Source of the DNA: Bdellovibrionales bacterium
GTDB lineage: Bacteria; Bdellovibrionota; UBA1018; CAIMNF01
Reading direction: 5' to 3'
NCBI GenBank assembly: GCA_018266375.1
Contig: JAFEAO010000002.1
Location: forward strand, 125,582-189,581
DNA: 64,000 bases
Shown here: in pieces, positions 49,278-57,232 of the stretch
Layout: each line of letters starts with the position of its first letter
Numbering within the stretch: the first letter of the stretch is position 1
The notes under the pieces: generated by a model
The model's database searches: none
Seen by the model: the letters and a program-made list of their open reading frames with translations, nothing else
What the model was told of the DNA's origin: nothing
Translations under genes and position numbers: made by a program

Positions 49278-51038
49278 TTACAGAGGAGCGCCGACGTTAA
49301 TCATCAACTTGAGGGCTGCTTTGTAAGCGTTCACGGTACCGCCCGTGACCGACAATGAGTCGAATGCCACCGGGGTGGCTGTGCCCGGTTGCTTTACGGT
49401 GAGGCCGTCGTACTTGTTAGACGTGCTTAAGATCGCCTCTTTGATCTCGCTGACTCTAGCTTGCGGGAATTTGCTCAAGAGCAAAGCCGCAACTCCCGCG
49501 ACTTCCGGAGACGCCATCGAGGTACCCTGGTAAGTAGCATACTTGTTGTCAGGAATCGTAGAGACGATGCCTACGCCCGGAGCGAAAACGTCGACCGCGG
49601 TTTTGCCGTAGTTCGAGAATGTCGCTGGGAGAGTTTCGTCGCGGTTCTTGTCAGAAGCGCCGACTTCGATCCAGTTGCTCGCTTCAGATGCGAGCCCCTT
49701 ATCGTTGGTGATCTTACGATTCGGGAAGTTGTTGTCTTGAGCGTCGGTGTTTTTACCGTCGTTACCAGCGGCGTGCACGAGCAATACGTTTTTCGATTCC
49801 GCGTATTTCACGGCGGAGTCAACGTAAGCCTTGCCTGGAGAGTAGTCCTTGCCGAAGCTCATGTTGATGACTTTTGCGCCGTGATCGACAGCAAAACGGA
49901 TCGCGTTACCCACATCCTTATCGCGCTCGTCACCGTTTGGTACCGCGCGAACTGACATGATCTTCACGTTAACTGCTTGGCCTTTGATGCCGAAGCCGTT
50001 GTTACGGACAGCGGCGATGATACCTGACACGTGAGTGCCGTGCGCATCGTAGACTTTGCCGTTTGGATCGCGGCCGCTGACGTCTGTGTTGCCGTAACCT
50101 TTTTCTTCGAAGTTAGTTGGGTCGTCGCCAACAATCGCTGAAGAGTTAAAGTCGATGTTGAATTGATATTGAGCGCCGATGCTCAATTCTTCGACCGCGT
50201 CTTCAACGTAAGCCGAGTCAACACCTCGCGGGATAAGTTGCAACACGAGTGCTTTTGCTTTCACGACGGTTGGATCCGTAGATTCAATCGCGTTGACTGC
50301 AGCAACCGTGTCTTCTTTCAAACCCGCGTCTTTCAGCACTTTGTATGCAGCTTGGTAGCCCAAGTAACGGGTGAGGGTGCCTTGGTTTGCATCGCGACGA
50401 GCGACGAAATCAGCCGACACTTTGTCGAAATATTTTTGGTCTTCAGCAGAGAGCGGACCTGCTTCCGCTTTCTTTTTCATGCGAGCGTACTCACGAGTGA
50501 CTTCGAGAGTTTGACCGCTGATGTTTACGCCGGCTTTGCTTCCGAGGAAGTTCCAGCCGAAAACATCGTCGATATAACCGTCGCCGTCGTCATCCACGCC
50601 TGGTTTGCCGTACAACTCAGCTTCGTTCACATACACATGACCTTTGAGGTCCGGGTGAGTGATGTCGACGCCACTATCGATTACTGCAACGATGATCTCG
50701 TTTGCTTTGTCGCGCGGGATTTTTACGTTTTTATAGAGAAGCCCGGTCGATGTACCTTGGATTTTGTCCGCAATCGGATCTTTCTGTGACCAAAGGTTCG
50801 CTTCTTCCTTGGTCGGTTTTTTCATCGCGAGAGCTTCGCCCTTGGCATTCTTCGCATTTAGAGTCGCTTCGAACTCGGCTTTACTCATGCTGAGCAAAGA
50901 ATCGAATTTAGCGTTGAGGGCCGCGCGTTCAGACGCGCTGATTTGCGGGGATGTCCGCTTTGCAGCATAAGCTGTTGCGGCCACCACTGTCGTGACACTC
51001 AAAGCGAGCGCACGGGTAAGTAATAACTTGGAATTCAT
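49278..51038 (-). CDS. Secreted subtilisin-like serine protease with large insertion
   Basis: A 586-residue S8-family protease. Signal peptide (LLLTRALALSVTTVVAATAYA, cleavage near residue 26) and a short propeptide precede the catalytic domain. The triad is clear: Asp in VAVIDSGVDITHPDLKGH (residue 121), His in YDAHGTHVSGIIA (about 335), Ser in YQGTSMASPEVAG (about 505). The gap of about 215 residues between Asp and His is far larger than the usual 30-40, so a large insertion (about 150-325, charged and helical, containing ARMKKKAEAGP) lies between them. SD-like GAGAGA precedes the ATG at 51038. Role is probably extracellular protein digestion. Confidence 0.93.
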   Translation of the reverse strand: MNSKLLLTRALALSVTTVVAATAYAAKRTSPQISASERAALNAKFDSLLSMSKAEFEATLNAKNAKGEALAMKKPTKEEANLWSQKDPIADKIQGTSTGLLYKNVKIPRDKANEIIVAVIDSGVDITHPDLKGHVYVNEAELYGKPGVDDDGDGYIDDVFGWNFLGSKAGVNISGQTLEVTREYARMKKKAEAGPLSAEDQKYFDKVSADFVARRDANQGTLTRYLGYQAAYKVLKDAGLKEDTVAAVNAIESTDPTVVKAKALVLQLIPRGVDSAYVEDAVEELSIGAQYQFNIDFNSSAIVGDDPTNFEEKGYGNTDVSGRDPNGKVYDAHGTHVSGIIAAVRNNGFGIKGQAVNVKIMSVRAVPNGDERDKDVGNAIRFAVDHGAKVINMSFGKDYSPGKAYVDSAVKYAESKNVLLVHAAGNDGKNTDAQDNNFPNRKITNDKGLASEASNWIEVGASDKNRDETLPATFSNYGKTAVDVFAPGVGIVSTIPDNKYATYQGTSMASPEVAGVAALLLSKFPQARVSEIKEAILSTSNKYDGLTVKQPGTATPVAFDSLSVTGGTVNAYKAALKLMINVGAPL

Positions 51039-51191
51039 AAGGTTTCTCTCTTTCTCTCAAATACGGACAAGTGGCACGGGAACACTATTTCGGCATCTTA
51101 GAAATGTCAATTGGGGGCTGATTCTGTGGATCGGTTTGACGGGGCGCATGGCTAACGTCAAAATATAAAAAGAAACTTTCTGAAAAAAATG

Positions 51192-51220
51192 TTGCGTGTT
51201 CGGTTTTTGTTCGGTATCCT
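51192..51220 (+). promoter_or_regulatory. lexA promoter with GTTC-N7-GTTC LexA box in the spacer
   Basis: TTGCGT (51192-51197), 17-bp spacer, TATCCT (51215-51220). The spacer contains GTTC-GGTTTTT-GTTC (51198-51212), the direct-repeat SOS box known from alphaproteobacteria. LexA bound there would block polymerase, so lexA is likely autoregulated. The -10 is 9 nt from the ATG. Confidence 0.75.
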
Positions 51221-51229
51221 AATTCTAGG

Positions 51230-51955
51230 ATGACAAATAAGTTTCTAACCCCAAAACAACGTGAAGTTCTCGAGTGGATCCAGCAGTACCTTAACCACCA
51301 CCAAACGATGCCATCCCGTCGTGAGATCGCATTAGGATTGGGGTTGTCCTCACCAGCAACCATACAACAACATATCGAAGCGCTCGAGGAAAAGGGTTTC
51401 CTCAAGCGAGGCGAGACCCGGGAATCCCGAGCGCTTCAGTATACTGCCAAGTCTAAGAAAGTTCTCAGTTCTAGAGCAGGTTTAGGGGATGCCATTTCCC
51501 GGACCAGTTCACTCCATTCCGCAGCAATCGACCTCACTGCAAGTTTAACCGCTTGTGAAATCCCTCTTTTGGGTTCGATTGCTGCGGGATACCCCATCGA
51601 AGTCTATACCGACAACAAAACAGTCAAGGTCCCGCTTGATCTCTTTATGTCGACTAAAGCTTCAGGCGTTGCGCAAAAGGACATCTATATGTTGTCTGTG
51701 CGCGGGGACTCGATGATTGATGAAGGAATTTTATCCAACGACCTCGTTTTACTACGCAAGGCTCAAGCCGCCAAAAATGGCGACACAGTAGCCGCACTCT
51801 GGAACGGGGAAGCCACGTTGAAGAAGTTTTTTAGGACGAAGACGGGTGTAGAGCTCCACCCGGCCAATCCTAAATACCCGGTCATGAAAATTCAGGACGA
51901 AGACCGGTTTGAAATCCAAGGAATATTATTAGGAGTCATACGGAAATATGTCTAA
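51230..51955 (+). CDS. lexA: LexA SOS repressor
   Basis: SOS-response repressor and autoprotease (S24). N-terminal winged helix (TPKQREVLEWIQQYLNHHQT, then SRREIALGLGLSSPATIQQHI) and C-terminal latent protease: cleavage site GSIAAGYPIE (Ala-Gly bond), catalytic Ser in VRGDSMIDEGI and Lys in AKNGDTVAALW. At 241 aa it is longer than E. coli LexA (202) by an extra linker between the domains (about residues 70-110). Its own promoter holds a putative LexA operator. The stop overlaps the start of the next gene, which may be an ImuB-like SOS partner. Confidence 0.96.
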   Translation: MTNKFLTPKQREVLEWIQQYLNHHQTMPSRREIALGLGLSSPATIQQHIEALEEKGFLKRGETRESRALQYTAKSKKVLSSRAGLGDAISRTSSLHSAAIDLTASLTACEIPLLGSIAAGYPIEVYTDNKTVKVPLDLFMSTKASGVAQKDIYMLSVRGDSMIDEGILSNDLVLLRKAQAAKNGDTVAALWNGEATLKKFFRTKTGVELHPANPKYPVMKIQDEDRFEIQGILLGVIRKYV

Positions 51956-52637
51956 CGATAAATGCGTAAGTGAAAAAATGAGTGAATCAAGTCAGAGTTC
52001 AAACATACAATTAACCGGATCTCGTTGGTACTGCCTGTTTTTTGGATACCACACCCAAGTCTCCGAGCTCGACATGCGGAAGTTGGCCCATGCGTGCTCT
52101 CGTTTTGTCCGTAGAACCATCATGGGCGATAAGCGTGTCTTTTTTGAAGTCGATCTATCGCGCTTGTCGATCAATTTAGGTTCTTTGCAGTTTAAGATTC
52201 AAAGTATTTCTGAAACTTGGGACTTGCCTCATCAGATTTGGCAGTGGGGAGTGGGTAAGACATTGGCAGAGTCGTGGGTGCAAACTCGGTGGAAGTCGCT
52301 CGCGCCTAATTTTTTACCGATCGAATCTCTGGATGATTTTATGTATCCGCTCGTATCGCCAGTTTCGTCGTCGCAAGCAGTCGGTCTTGGAGCGTCGACG
52401 TTTAATGTGCTCCGTTGTCTCGGTTATGAGACGCTCGCAGATTTAGGAGAAATGCCGCATGATTTATTATTGGTCCGTTTGTCACAAATTCTTGCTGAGC
52501 ATCAAATCTATGCTGGTCTCGTTGCCTCGCTTGCTAGTCGCGACGGCTTACTTCTCGAAAACTGGATGGCTGAAATTACAGCACAGAGTTTTTGTGAAGT
52601 CGATGATCGTGCCGCAGAGTTCATGGAAGCGGCCTAA
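51948..52637 (+). CDS. Putative ImuB-like (Y-family polymerase-related) protein, short
   Basis: A 229-residue protein beginning 8 bases before the lexA stop. I see resemblance to the middle of Y-family polymerase relatives of the ImuB type: VFFEVDLSRLSINLGSLQFK and LAESWVQTRW correspond in order and spacing to the palm strand and A-x-x-lAR segment, and VGLGASTFNVLRCLGYETLADLGEMP to the helix-hairpin-helix thumb that follows LP. The N-terminal palm with the first catalytic acidic residues and the C-terminal little finger are missing, so it is either a non-catalytic mini-protein or a remnant. ImuB often sits with lexA and dnaE2 in SOS mutagenesis cassettes; dnaE2 is absent here. Another family is possible. 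Confidence in the coding region is higher than in its name. Confidence 0.45.
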   Translation: MSNDKCVSEKMSESSQSSNIQLTGSRWYCLFFGYHTQVSELDMRKLAHACSRFVRRTIMGDKRVFFEVDLSRLSINLGSLQFKIQSISETWDLPHQIWQWGVGKTLAESWVQTRWKSLAPNFLPIESLDDFMYPLVSPVSSSQAVGLGASTFNVLRCLGYETLADLGEMPHDLLLVRLSQILAEHQIYAGLVASLASRDGLLLENWMAEITAQSFCEVDDRAAEFMEAA

Positions 52638-53017
52638 GCACGCGATCTATACGACTGCTCCTGTAGGTAGTTCCGGTTGTTTTCGCAACTAACGGAGACG
52701 GTTTGAAAGTTTTCTGTAGTGGTTCTGATCCGGAAGGTCTTCCATGCTAACCCTATCCGGGGTCGGAGTGTTGTTGTAGTACCCCCGCGCCTTTTCTTTG
52801 CTCATGTCTCACTCTGCCAGCAAACCTGCCTTGAATGTAGGATAGGATGGTTTTTTTCCATTCCACCAAGCGCATCTCAGCAGTCCGTGGACCCACTGAG
52901 CAGAGTAAGGGCGCGATTTATTTTTGAGTGAAGGCTCTGCCTGACGAGAGAATTGTAGACCGAATTACCATGTTTTCTTGCTGGCTCTCAACCTGATACG
53001 TTGCTAAAGTAAGTCGA
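52638..53017 (+). other. Gene-free region of 380 bp after the ImuB-like gene
   Basis: No convincing gene on either strand: all frames are broken by stops. It holds a weak imperfect hairpin (TCCGGTTG ... CAACTAACGGA, about 52672-52696) without a T-run, and at the right end TAAAGT (53005-53010), 7 nt before the ABC-F start. It could be decayed remains of a longer gene or a regulatory region; I see no further structure. Confidence 0.6.
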
Positions 53018-54811
53018 ATGTCGGTCTTATTGAGCGTCTACGAACTAAAACACGCGTTCTCTCATCGAAGCCTCTTCGAGGGCCTGACTTTTAGTATCAA
53101 CGCCGGTCAAAAGATCGCGCTCATCGGCCAAAACGGAGCGGGTAAGTCCACGCTTCTCAAGATCATGGCGGGCTTGATTGAGCCTGATTCGGGCAAGGTA
53201 TCTCGTTCGCGAGGACTTAAGATCGGTTACCTGCCGCAGACTCCGGTGTTTGACGACCGTGTGAGCGTGCGCGAAGCGATTCTTGAAGAGGCAAACCTTA
53301 ACGAAGACTGGGCGATTGTCGGAACCGCCGAAGAAATGATGTCGCGTCTTGGACTGAACGAGCACGACAACGTGGCGTCGCTTTCGGGTGGGTGGCAAAA
53401 AAAGGTGGCGCTTGCGCGCGAGCTTGCCAAAAGTCCGGATGTTCTGTTTTTGGACGAACCAACCAACCACTTGGACGTCGAGAGCGTTCTTTGGCTCGAG
53501 CAGTGGGTTCGTCAGACTTCGATTTGCGTCGTAACGATTAGCCACGATCGCACCTTCTTGCGCCGGACTTCAAAACGTACTATCGAAATCGATCGACGTA
53601 ATCCGAGCGGCATTTTAAGCCATGAAGGAAGTTACAACGACTTTCTCAAAGTAAAAGAGGATTACATCGAAGCTCAGCTCTCGCGAGAGGCATCGCTGAA
53701 AAACACCCTGCGCCGCGAAGTCGAGTGGCTTCGTCGTGGAGCGAAGGCGCGTACCACCAAGCAAAAAGCGCGGATCGATCGTGCGGGTGAGCTCGCGTCC
53801 GAGGTGCAGGCGCTGGCTTGGAAAAATCAGCAGTCGACCGTCAAACTTGAATTCGACGACGCGTCGTCGCCGAAGAAGCTCGTCGAACTCGAACAAATTT
53901 CGAAGACCTATGGCGATCGGACCTTGTTTAAAGATCTCAATCTCAAAATCGGCTCGGGTACGCGATTGGGTCTGATTGGTAATAACGGTACCGGTAAATC
54001 GACGCTCATTCGTTTGATCGTGGGTCTCGAAGATCCGACAAGCGGGACGGTCTTTCGTTCCGAGCGGCTTGGGGTCAATTACTTCGAACAGCGGCGTGAG
54101 ACGCTGGATCCGATGTTGACCGTGCTACGTACGGTTTGTCCTTACGGCGAGACAGTCGAGTTCATGGGCCGAAAAATGCACGTTCGATCTTATCTTGATC
54201 GCTTTCTGTTTAGCGGAAGCCAAGTCGATATGGATGTGAGCAAACTCTCCGGTGGTGAGCAGTCTCGCTTGCTTCTCGCGCGGTTGATGTTGAGACCCTC
54301 AAATCTTTTGATTCTCGATGAGCCGACCAATGATTTGGATTTGCAAACCATGGGTGTGCTTGAAGAGTGTCTCGAGGATTTTCCAGGCGCCGTGATTCTC
54401 GTCACCCACGATCGCGCGTTTATGGGCGAGGTTTGCGACCAGATGCTGGCGGTACCGGAGATGATTACGTTTTCCGATCTTGATCAATGGGAAAAGTGGT
54501 TTAAGCAAAAATCTTCGGACGCGAAGCCAAAGGTTGAGGCCAAGGCATTGTCGGCAGAACCCATAGCCAAGAGCGAATCTGCCAGGAAGAAACTGTCGTA
54601 CAAGGAAAAGCTCGAATTTGAAAAGATGGAAGCCACCATCGCCGAAAAGGAAAACCTTTTGCAAGCGCTCGATGCAAGGTCGCATGATCCGCTCACGATG
54701 GCCTCACCCTTGGAGTTGCGTAAAGTACTGGCGGAGTTTGCAGTACTCCAAGTCGAAATCGAAAAGCTCTATGAGCGCTGGGCGGAGCTCGAATCTAGGG
54801 GTGGAGCTTAA
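53018..54811 (+). CDS. uup: ABC-F family ATPase (Uup-like)
   Basis: A 597-residue soluble ABC-F protein with two ATPase domains and no membrane part. Domain 1: Walker A GQNGAGKSTLLK (about residues 37-48), signature LSGGWQKKVALAREL (about 127), Walker B DVLFLDEPTNHLD (about 148). Then the inter-domain linker arm (charged coiled coil, about 205-285). Domain 2: GNNGTGKSTLIR (about 321), LSGGEQSRLLLARLM (about 410), LLILDEPTNDLD (about 428). A C-terminal helical extension (about 515-597) is like the DNA-binding coiled coil of Uup. ABC-F proteins act on ribosomes, and Uup also affects transposon excision. It is convergent with the Gre-like gene, sharing 4 bp. Confidence 0.92.
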   Translation: MSVLLSVYELKHAFSHRSLFEGLTFSINAGQKIALIGQNGAGKSTLLKIMAGLIEPDSGKVSRSRGLKIGYLPQTPVFDDRVSVREAILEEANLNEDWAIVGTAEEMMSRLGLNEHDNVASLSGGWQKKVALARELAKSPDVLFLDEPTNHLDVESVLWLEQWVRQTSICVVTISHDRTFLRRTSKRTIEIDRRNPSGILSHEGSYNDFLKVKEDYIEAQLSREASLKNTLRREVEWLRRGAKARTTKQKARIDRAGELASEVQALAWKNQQSTVKLEFDDASSPKKLVELEQISKTYGDRTLFKDLNLKIGSGTRLGLIGNNGTGKSTLIRLIVGLEDPTSGTVFRSERLGVNYFEQRRETLDPMLTVLRTVCPYGETVEFMGRKMHVRSYLDRFLFSGSQVDMDVSKLSGGEQSRLLLARLMLRPSNLLILDEPTNDLDLQTMGVLEECLEDFPGAVILVTHDRAFMGEVCDQMLAVPEMITFSDLDQWEKWFKQKSSDAKPKVEAKALSAEPIAKSESARKKLSYKEKLEFEKMEATIAEKENLLQALDARSHDPLTMASPLELRKVLAEFAVLQVEIEKLYERWAELESRGGA

Positions 54812-55290
54812 ATTACGGCGGAGATTCCGTAGCCGCGTGTTCCGACCTTGGATTCAACGCTAAAACCGTCGCCAGCGCTGAGTCCCATCACATGCTCACC
54901 CAGAGGCGAGTCCGGAGACACCAAACTTACCGATTTGCCGTCGATATTGATTTGGGCGCCTCCGCCAAACCGGGTGATGAGCGCATGGAACGTGCGTCCC
55001 TGCGATTCAAGGACGACAAGGCTGCTATATTCCACGGAATTGGATTGCTTTTGAGAGTCGAGATAACCCCGAAGTTCGTTGAGTGCCGACCTAAGATCGT
55101 TTACCCGAGTGGCTTGGCCGGCGGCGAGGTAGGAGGCTTCAATCGCAAAAGTATCATGCCGGTCTTCGGCACGGGATTCTTCGTGGGTGGCGGCTTGGTG
55201 CGCGGCTTTCGCGCTTTGAATGAGCGCGGCGAGTTCTTGCTCGAAGTGCTCGATGAACCGCAAAAGTACTTTCTTTTTGAATTCGCCCAT
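54808..55290 (-). CDS. GreA/GreB-like transcription factor
   Basis: A 160-residue protein with a GreA/GreB arrangement: an N-terminal antiparallel helical hairpin (EQELAALIQSAKAAHQAATHEE...; SYLAAGQATRVNDLRSALNE) and a C-terminal FKBP-like part with the family's SPLGEHVMGLSAGDGFSV near the end. Gre factors enter the RNA polymerase secondary channel and stimulate cleavage of stalled RNA. The tip residues of the hairpin (AEDRHDT) retain two acidic residues, so function is possible but the sequence is divergent. I chose the ATG at 55290 over a TTG at 55296. It is divergent from the flavoprotein gene, with only 25 bases between starts. Confidence 0.7.
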   Translation of the reverse strand: MGEFKKKVLLRFIEHFEQELAALIQSAKAAHQAATHEESRAEDRHDTFAIEASYLAAGQATRVNDLRSALNELRGYLDSQKQSNSVEYSSLVVLESQGRTFHALITRFGGGAQINIDGKSVSLVSPDSPLGEHVMGLSAGDGFSVESKVGTRGYGISAVI

Positions 55291-55315
55291 TCGCAAAATA
55301 GTTTATGCTGATCTT

Positions 55316-56512
55316 ATGGCGGTTGCAAAGGCACATCACGCAAAAAAGGTCGCGATCTACGGTTCGGGTCCGGCCGCGCTCATGGCGGCTTCGAGGCTGT
55401 TGCTTGCCGCAAAAGGCGAGCCAATCGACCTGCGTGTGTTCGAAAAACGTGGTGGCTTCGGGCGTAAGCTGCTCATCGCCGGTAGTTCGGGGCTGAACAT
55501 TTCTCACGCGGCTTCGTTGGAGAGTTTTGTCGGTCACTACCGAGGCTTTACCCCGGAGATCTGGGGACGGTTCTTTAAAGTCTGCTCGCCTCAAGACTGG
55601 ATTCAGTTTGTCGAAAACTTGGGTCTTGAGACATTCGTCGGTACATCGGGCCGTTACTTTGTTCGTGAGATGAAGGCCTCGGGACTCCTGCGCGCGTGGA
55701 TAGACGCGCTCAAATCTCAGGGTGTGGTTTTCGAATCTCAACATGAGTGGAAGAGCCCCGAGCAGTTTAGGGAGTTTGATGCCGTCGGATTGTTTTTGGG
55801 TGGCGGAAGTTGGGAAGAGTCTTTACCGGCTTGGCCGCAAGCCTTCAAGCGCGATCTCGGTGTCGACGTGCGAGAGTTCTATCCGCAGAACGTGGGCTAC
55901 GAGGTGGCCTGGTCTGAGGGAATGATCGGAGAGGCTGAAGGGAAACCCCTCAAAAATATCATGCTTAAAACCAAGAGGGGCGAGAAGGCGGGTGAACTCG
56001 TGGTCACGCGCTACGGACTCGAAGGCACGCCGATTTATTTTCTGGGTGAGCCAGGCCCGGCCGAGATCAATCTAAAACCGTCCATGTCACGCGATCGAAT
56101 TCGCGAGAGGCTTCAATCGAGTACCGAGAACTTGTCGCCGATACGAAGGGTGAAAAAATATCTACAGCTTCCTGAAGCGTCGATGGCGCTTTTGTTCCAT
56201 CATTTGAGCGACGCGGAGAAATTAAACATGGAAGTCTTGATCCATCGGATTGTCGCGTTCCCGATCGAGCTCTTGAAGCCACGTCCGTTGCTTGAAGCGA
56301 TCTCGAGCGGCGGCGGAGTCGCGCTTGACGAGGTGAGTGCGGAGCCGGGGAGCGAACTTATGCTCAAAAAACACCCGAGCGTGTTCTGCGGTGGTGAGAT
56401 GCTCGATTGGTCGGCTCCGACGGGCGGGTTCTTGATCCAAGGTTGCGTGACCCAGGGCGCGGTCGCGGGTCAAAGCATCTGGAACTATATTACGTCCAAG
56501 CGCAAAACGTGA
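55316..56512 (+). CDS. BaiN/HI0933-like FAD-dependent oxidoreductase
   Basis: A 398-residue flavoprotein of the BaiN/YhiN (HI0933/TIGR03862) group. The N-terminal dinucleotide loop is KKVAIYGSGPAALMAASRLL (residues about 9-28), followed by VFEKRGGFGRKLLIAGSSGLNIS, the family's G-R-K-x2-x-G-GR/SG-x2-N-x-T/S block, and C-terminal FCGGEMLDWSAPTGGFLIQG. Function in most members is unknown; BaiN contributes to bile-acid dehydroxylation in clostridia, not applicable here by context. The start is ATG at 55316: TATGCT at 55304-55309 is 6 nt upstream, and in-frame upstream codons are implausible. Its end overlaps trmO by 28 bp (convergent). Confidence 0.85.
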   Translation: MAVAKAHHAKKVAIYGSGPAALMAASRLLLAAKGEPIDLRVFEKRGGFGRKLLIAGSSGLNISHAASLESFVGHYRGFTPEIWGRFFKVCSPQDWIQFVENLGLETFVGTSGRYFVREMKASGLLRAWIDALKSQGVVFESQHEWKSPEQFREFDAVGLFLGGGSWEESLPAWPQAFKRDLGVDVREFYPQNVGYEVAWSEGMIGEAEGKPLKNIMLKTKRGEKAGELVVTRYGLEGTPIYFLGEPGPAEINLKPSMSRDRIRERLQSSTENLSPIRRVKKYLQLPEASMALLFHHLSDAEKLNMEVLIHRIVAFPIELLKPRPLLEAISSGGGVALDEVSAEPGSELMLKKHPSVFCGGEMLDWSAPTGGFLIQGCVTQGAVAGQSIWNYITSKRKT

Positions 56513-57195
56513 ATCGCGCCGTTTTGAATCTTCCAGCGCACGTCGTAGTCGCTGATTCGAAAAGCGAATTCTTTGCCTTCGTGGATTGAATCCGAGATCG
56601 GCATCGCTTCACGTTGCGAAGTCGGACGCGGATCCCACCGTAGGATTTGAGAGACGAGTTTCAAAAATCCAGGTCGCGCGGGCGGGTCTGAAATTCCGTC
56701 CGCAAAGGTCACCGCAAATTTCGGGATTTCGCTCCCGGCCCAACCGCTTGAGGCGTCGGGAATGGAATCCGCGTAAGGGAGGTACGGTTTAATGTCGATC
56801 ACCGGCGTGCCGTCGAGTAAATCGACGCCGCTCAAGTGAAGTTCGATCCCCCCATTTGAATCATAGTCGATTTTATCGAGTTTTACTGCGGATATTCCAA
56901 TCGGGCTTGGGCGATCCGGTGATCGCGATGCAAAAACACCGACGCGGTTTGGAGCGTCTAAACGAGGCGGACGAATCGTGGGAGTCCATTCCTTTTGCAA
57001 ATGTCGATGGAACTCAAAGATGACCCAGATGTGCGAAAAGGTTTCCAGATGCTGTAAGGCGGTCCGATAGAGCGGGTCCGGCTCGAGCTTTAAAATCGCA
57101 CGCGCGTCTTCGACCATGAGCGACTGGCGTGGAACGCCGAACTTCTCTCTAAAGTCGCTTTGAATGGTTCCGATCCGTTTATATTGCACCTTCAT
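56485..57195 (-). CDS. trmO: tRNA (adenine(37)-N6)-methyltransferase TrmO
   Basis: TrmO/YaeB (TsaA) family SAM-dependent enzyme that methylates N6-threonylcarbamoyl-A37 of tRNA-Thr. Residues: YKRIGTIQSDFREKFGVPRQ near the N-terminus, VGVFASRSPDRPSPIGIS (about 88-105, SAM binding) and LLDGTPVIDIKPYLPYADS (about 128-146), the family's most conserved block. 236 aa matches E. coli. ATG 57195 (preceded by GGA) is chosen; an in-frame ATG at 57207 is four codons upstream. The antiparallel neighbour (flavoprotein) overlaps at the 3' end. Confidence 0.92.
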   Translation of the reverse strand: MKVQYKRIGTIQSDFREKFGVPRQSLMVEDARAILKLEPDPLYRTALQHLETFSHIWVIFEFHRHLQKEWTPTIRPPRLDAPNRVGVFASRSPDRPSPIGISAVKLDKIDYDSNGGIELHLSGVDLLDGTPVIDIKPYLPYADSIPDASSGWAGSEIPKFAVTFADGISDPPARPGFLKLVSQILRWDPRPTSQREAMPISDSIHEGKEFAFRISDYDVRWKIQNGAIHVLRLDVI

Positions 57196-57232
57196 TAGTT
57201 GTTCCATGGAGAATAGACGGTGGTGTCACAAA

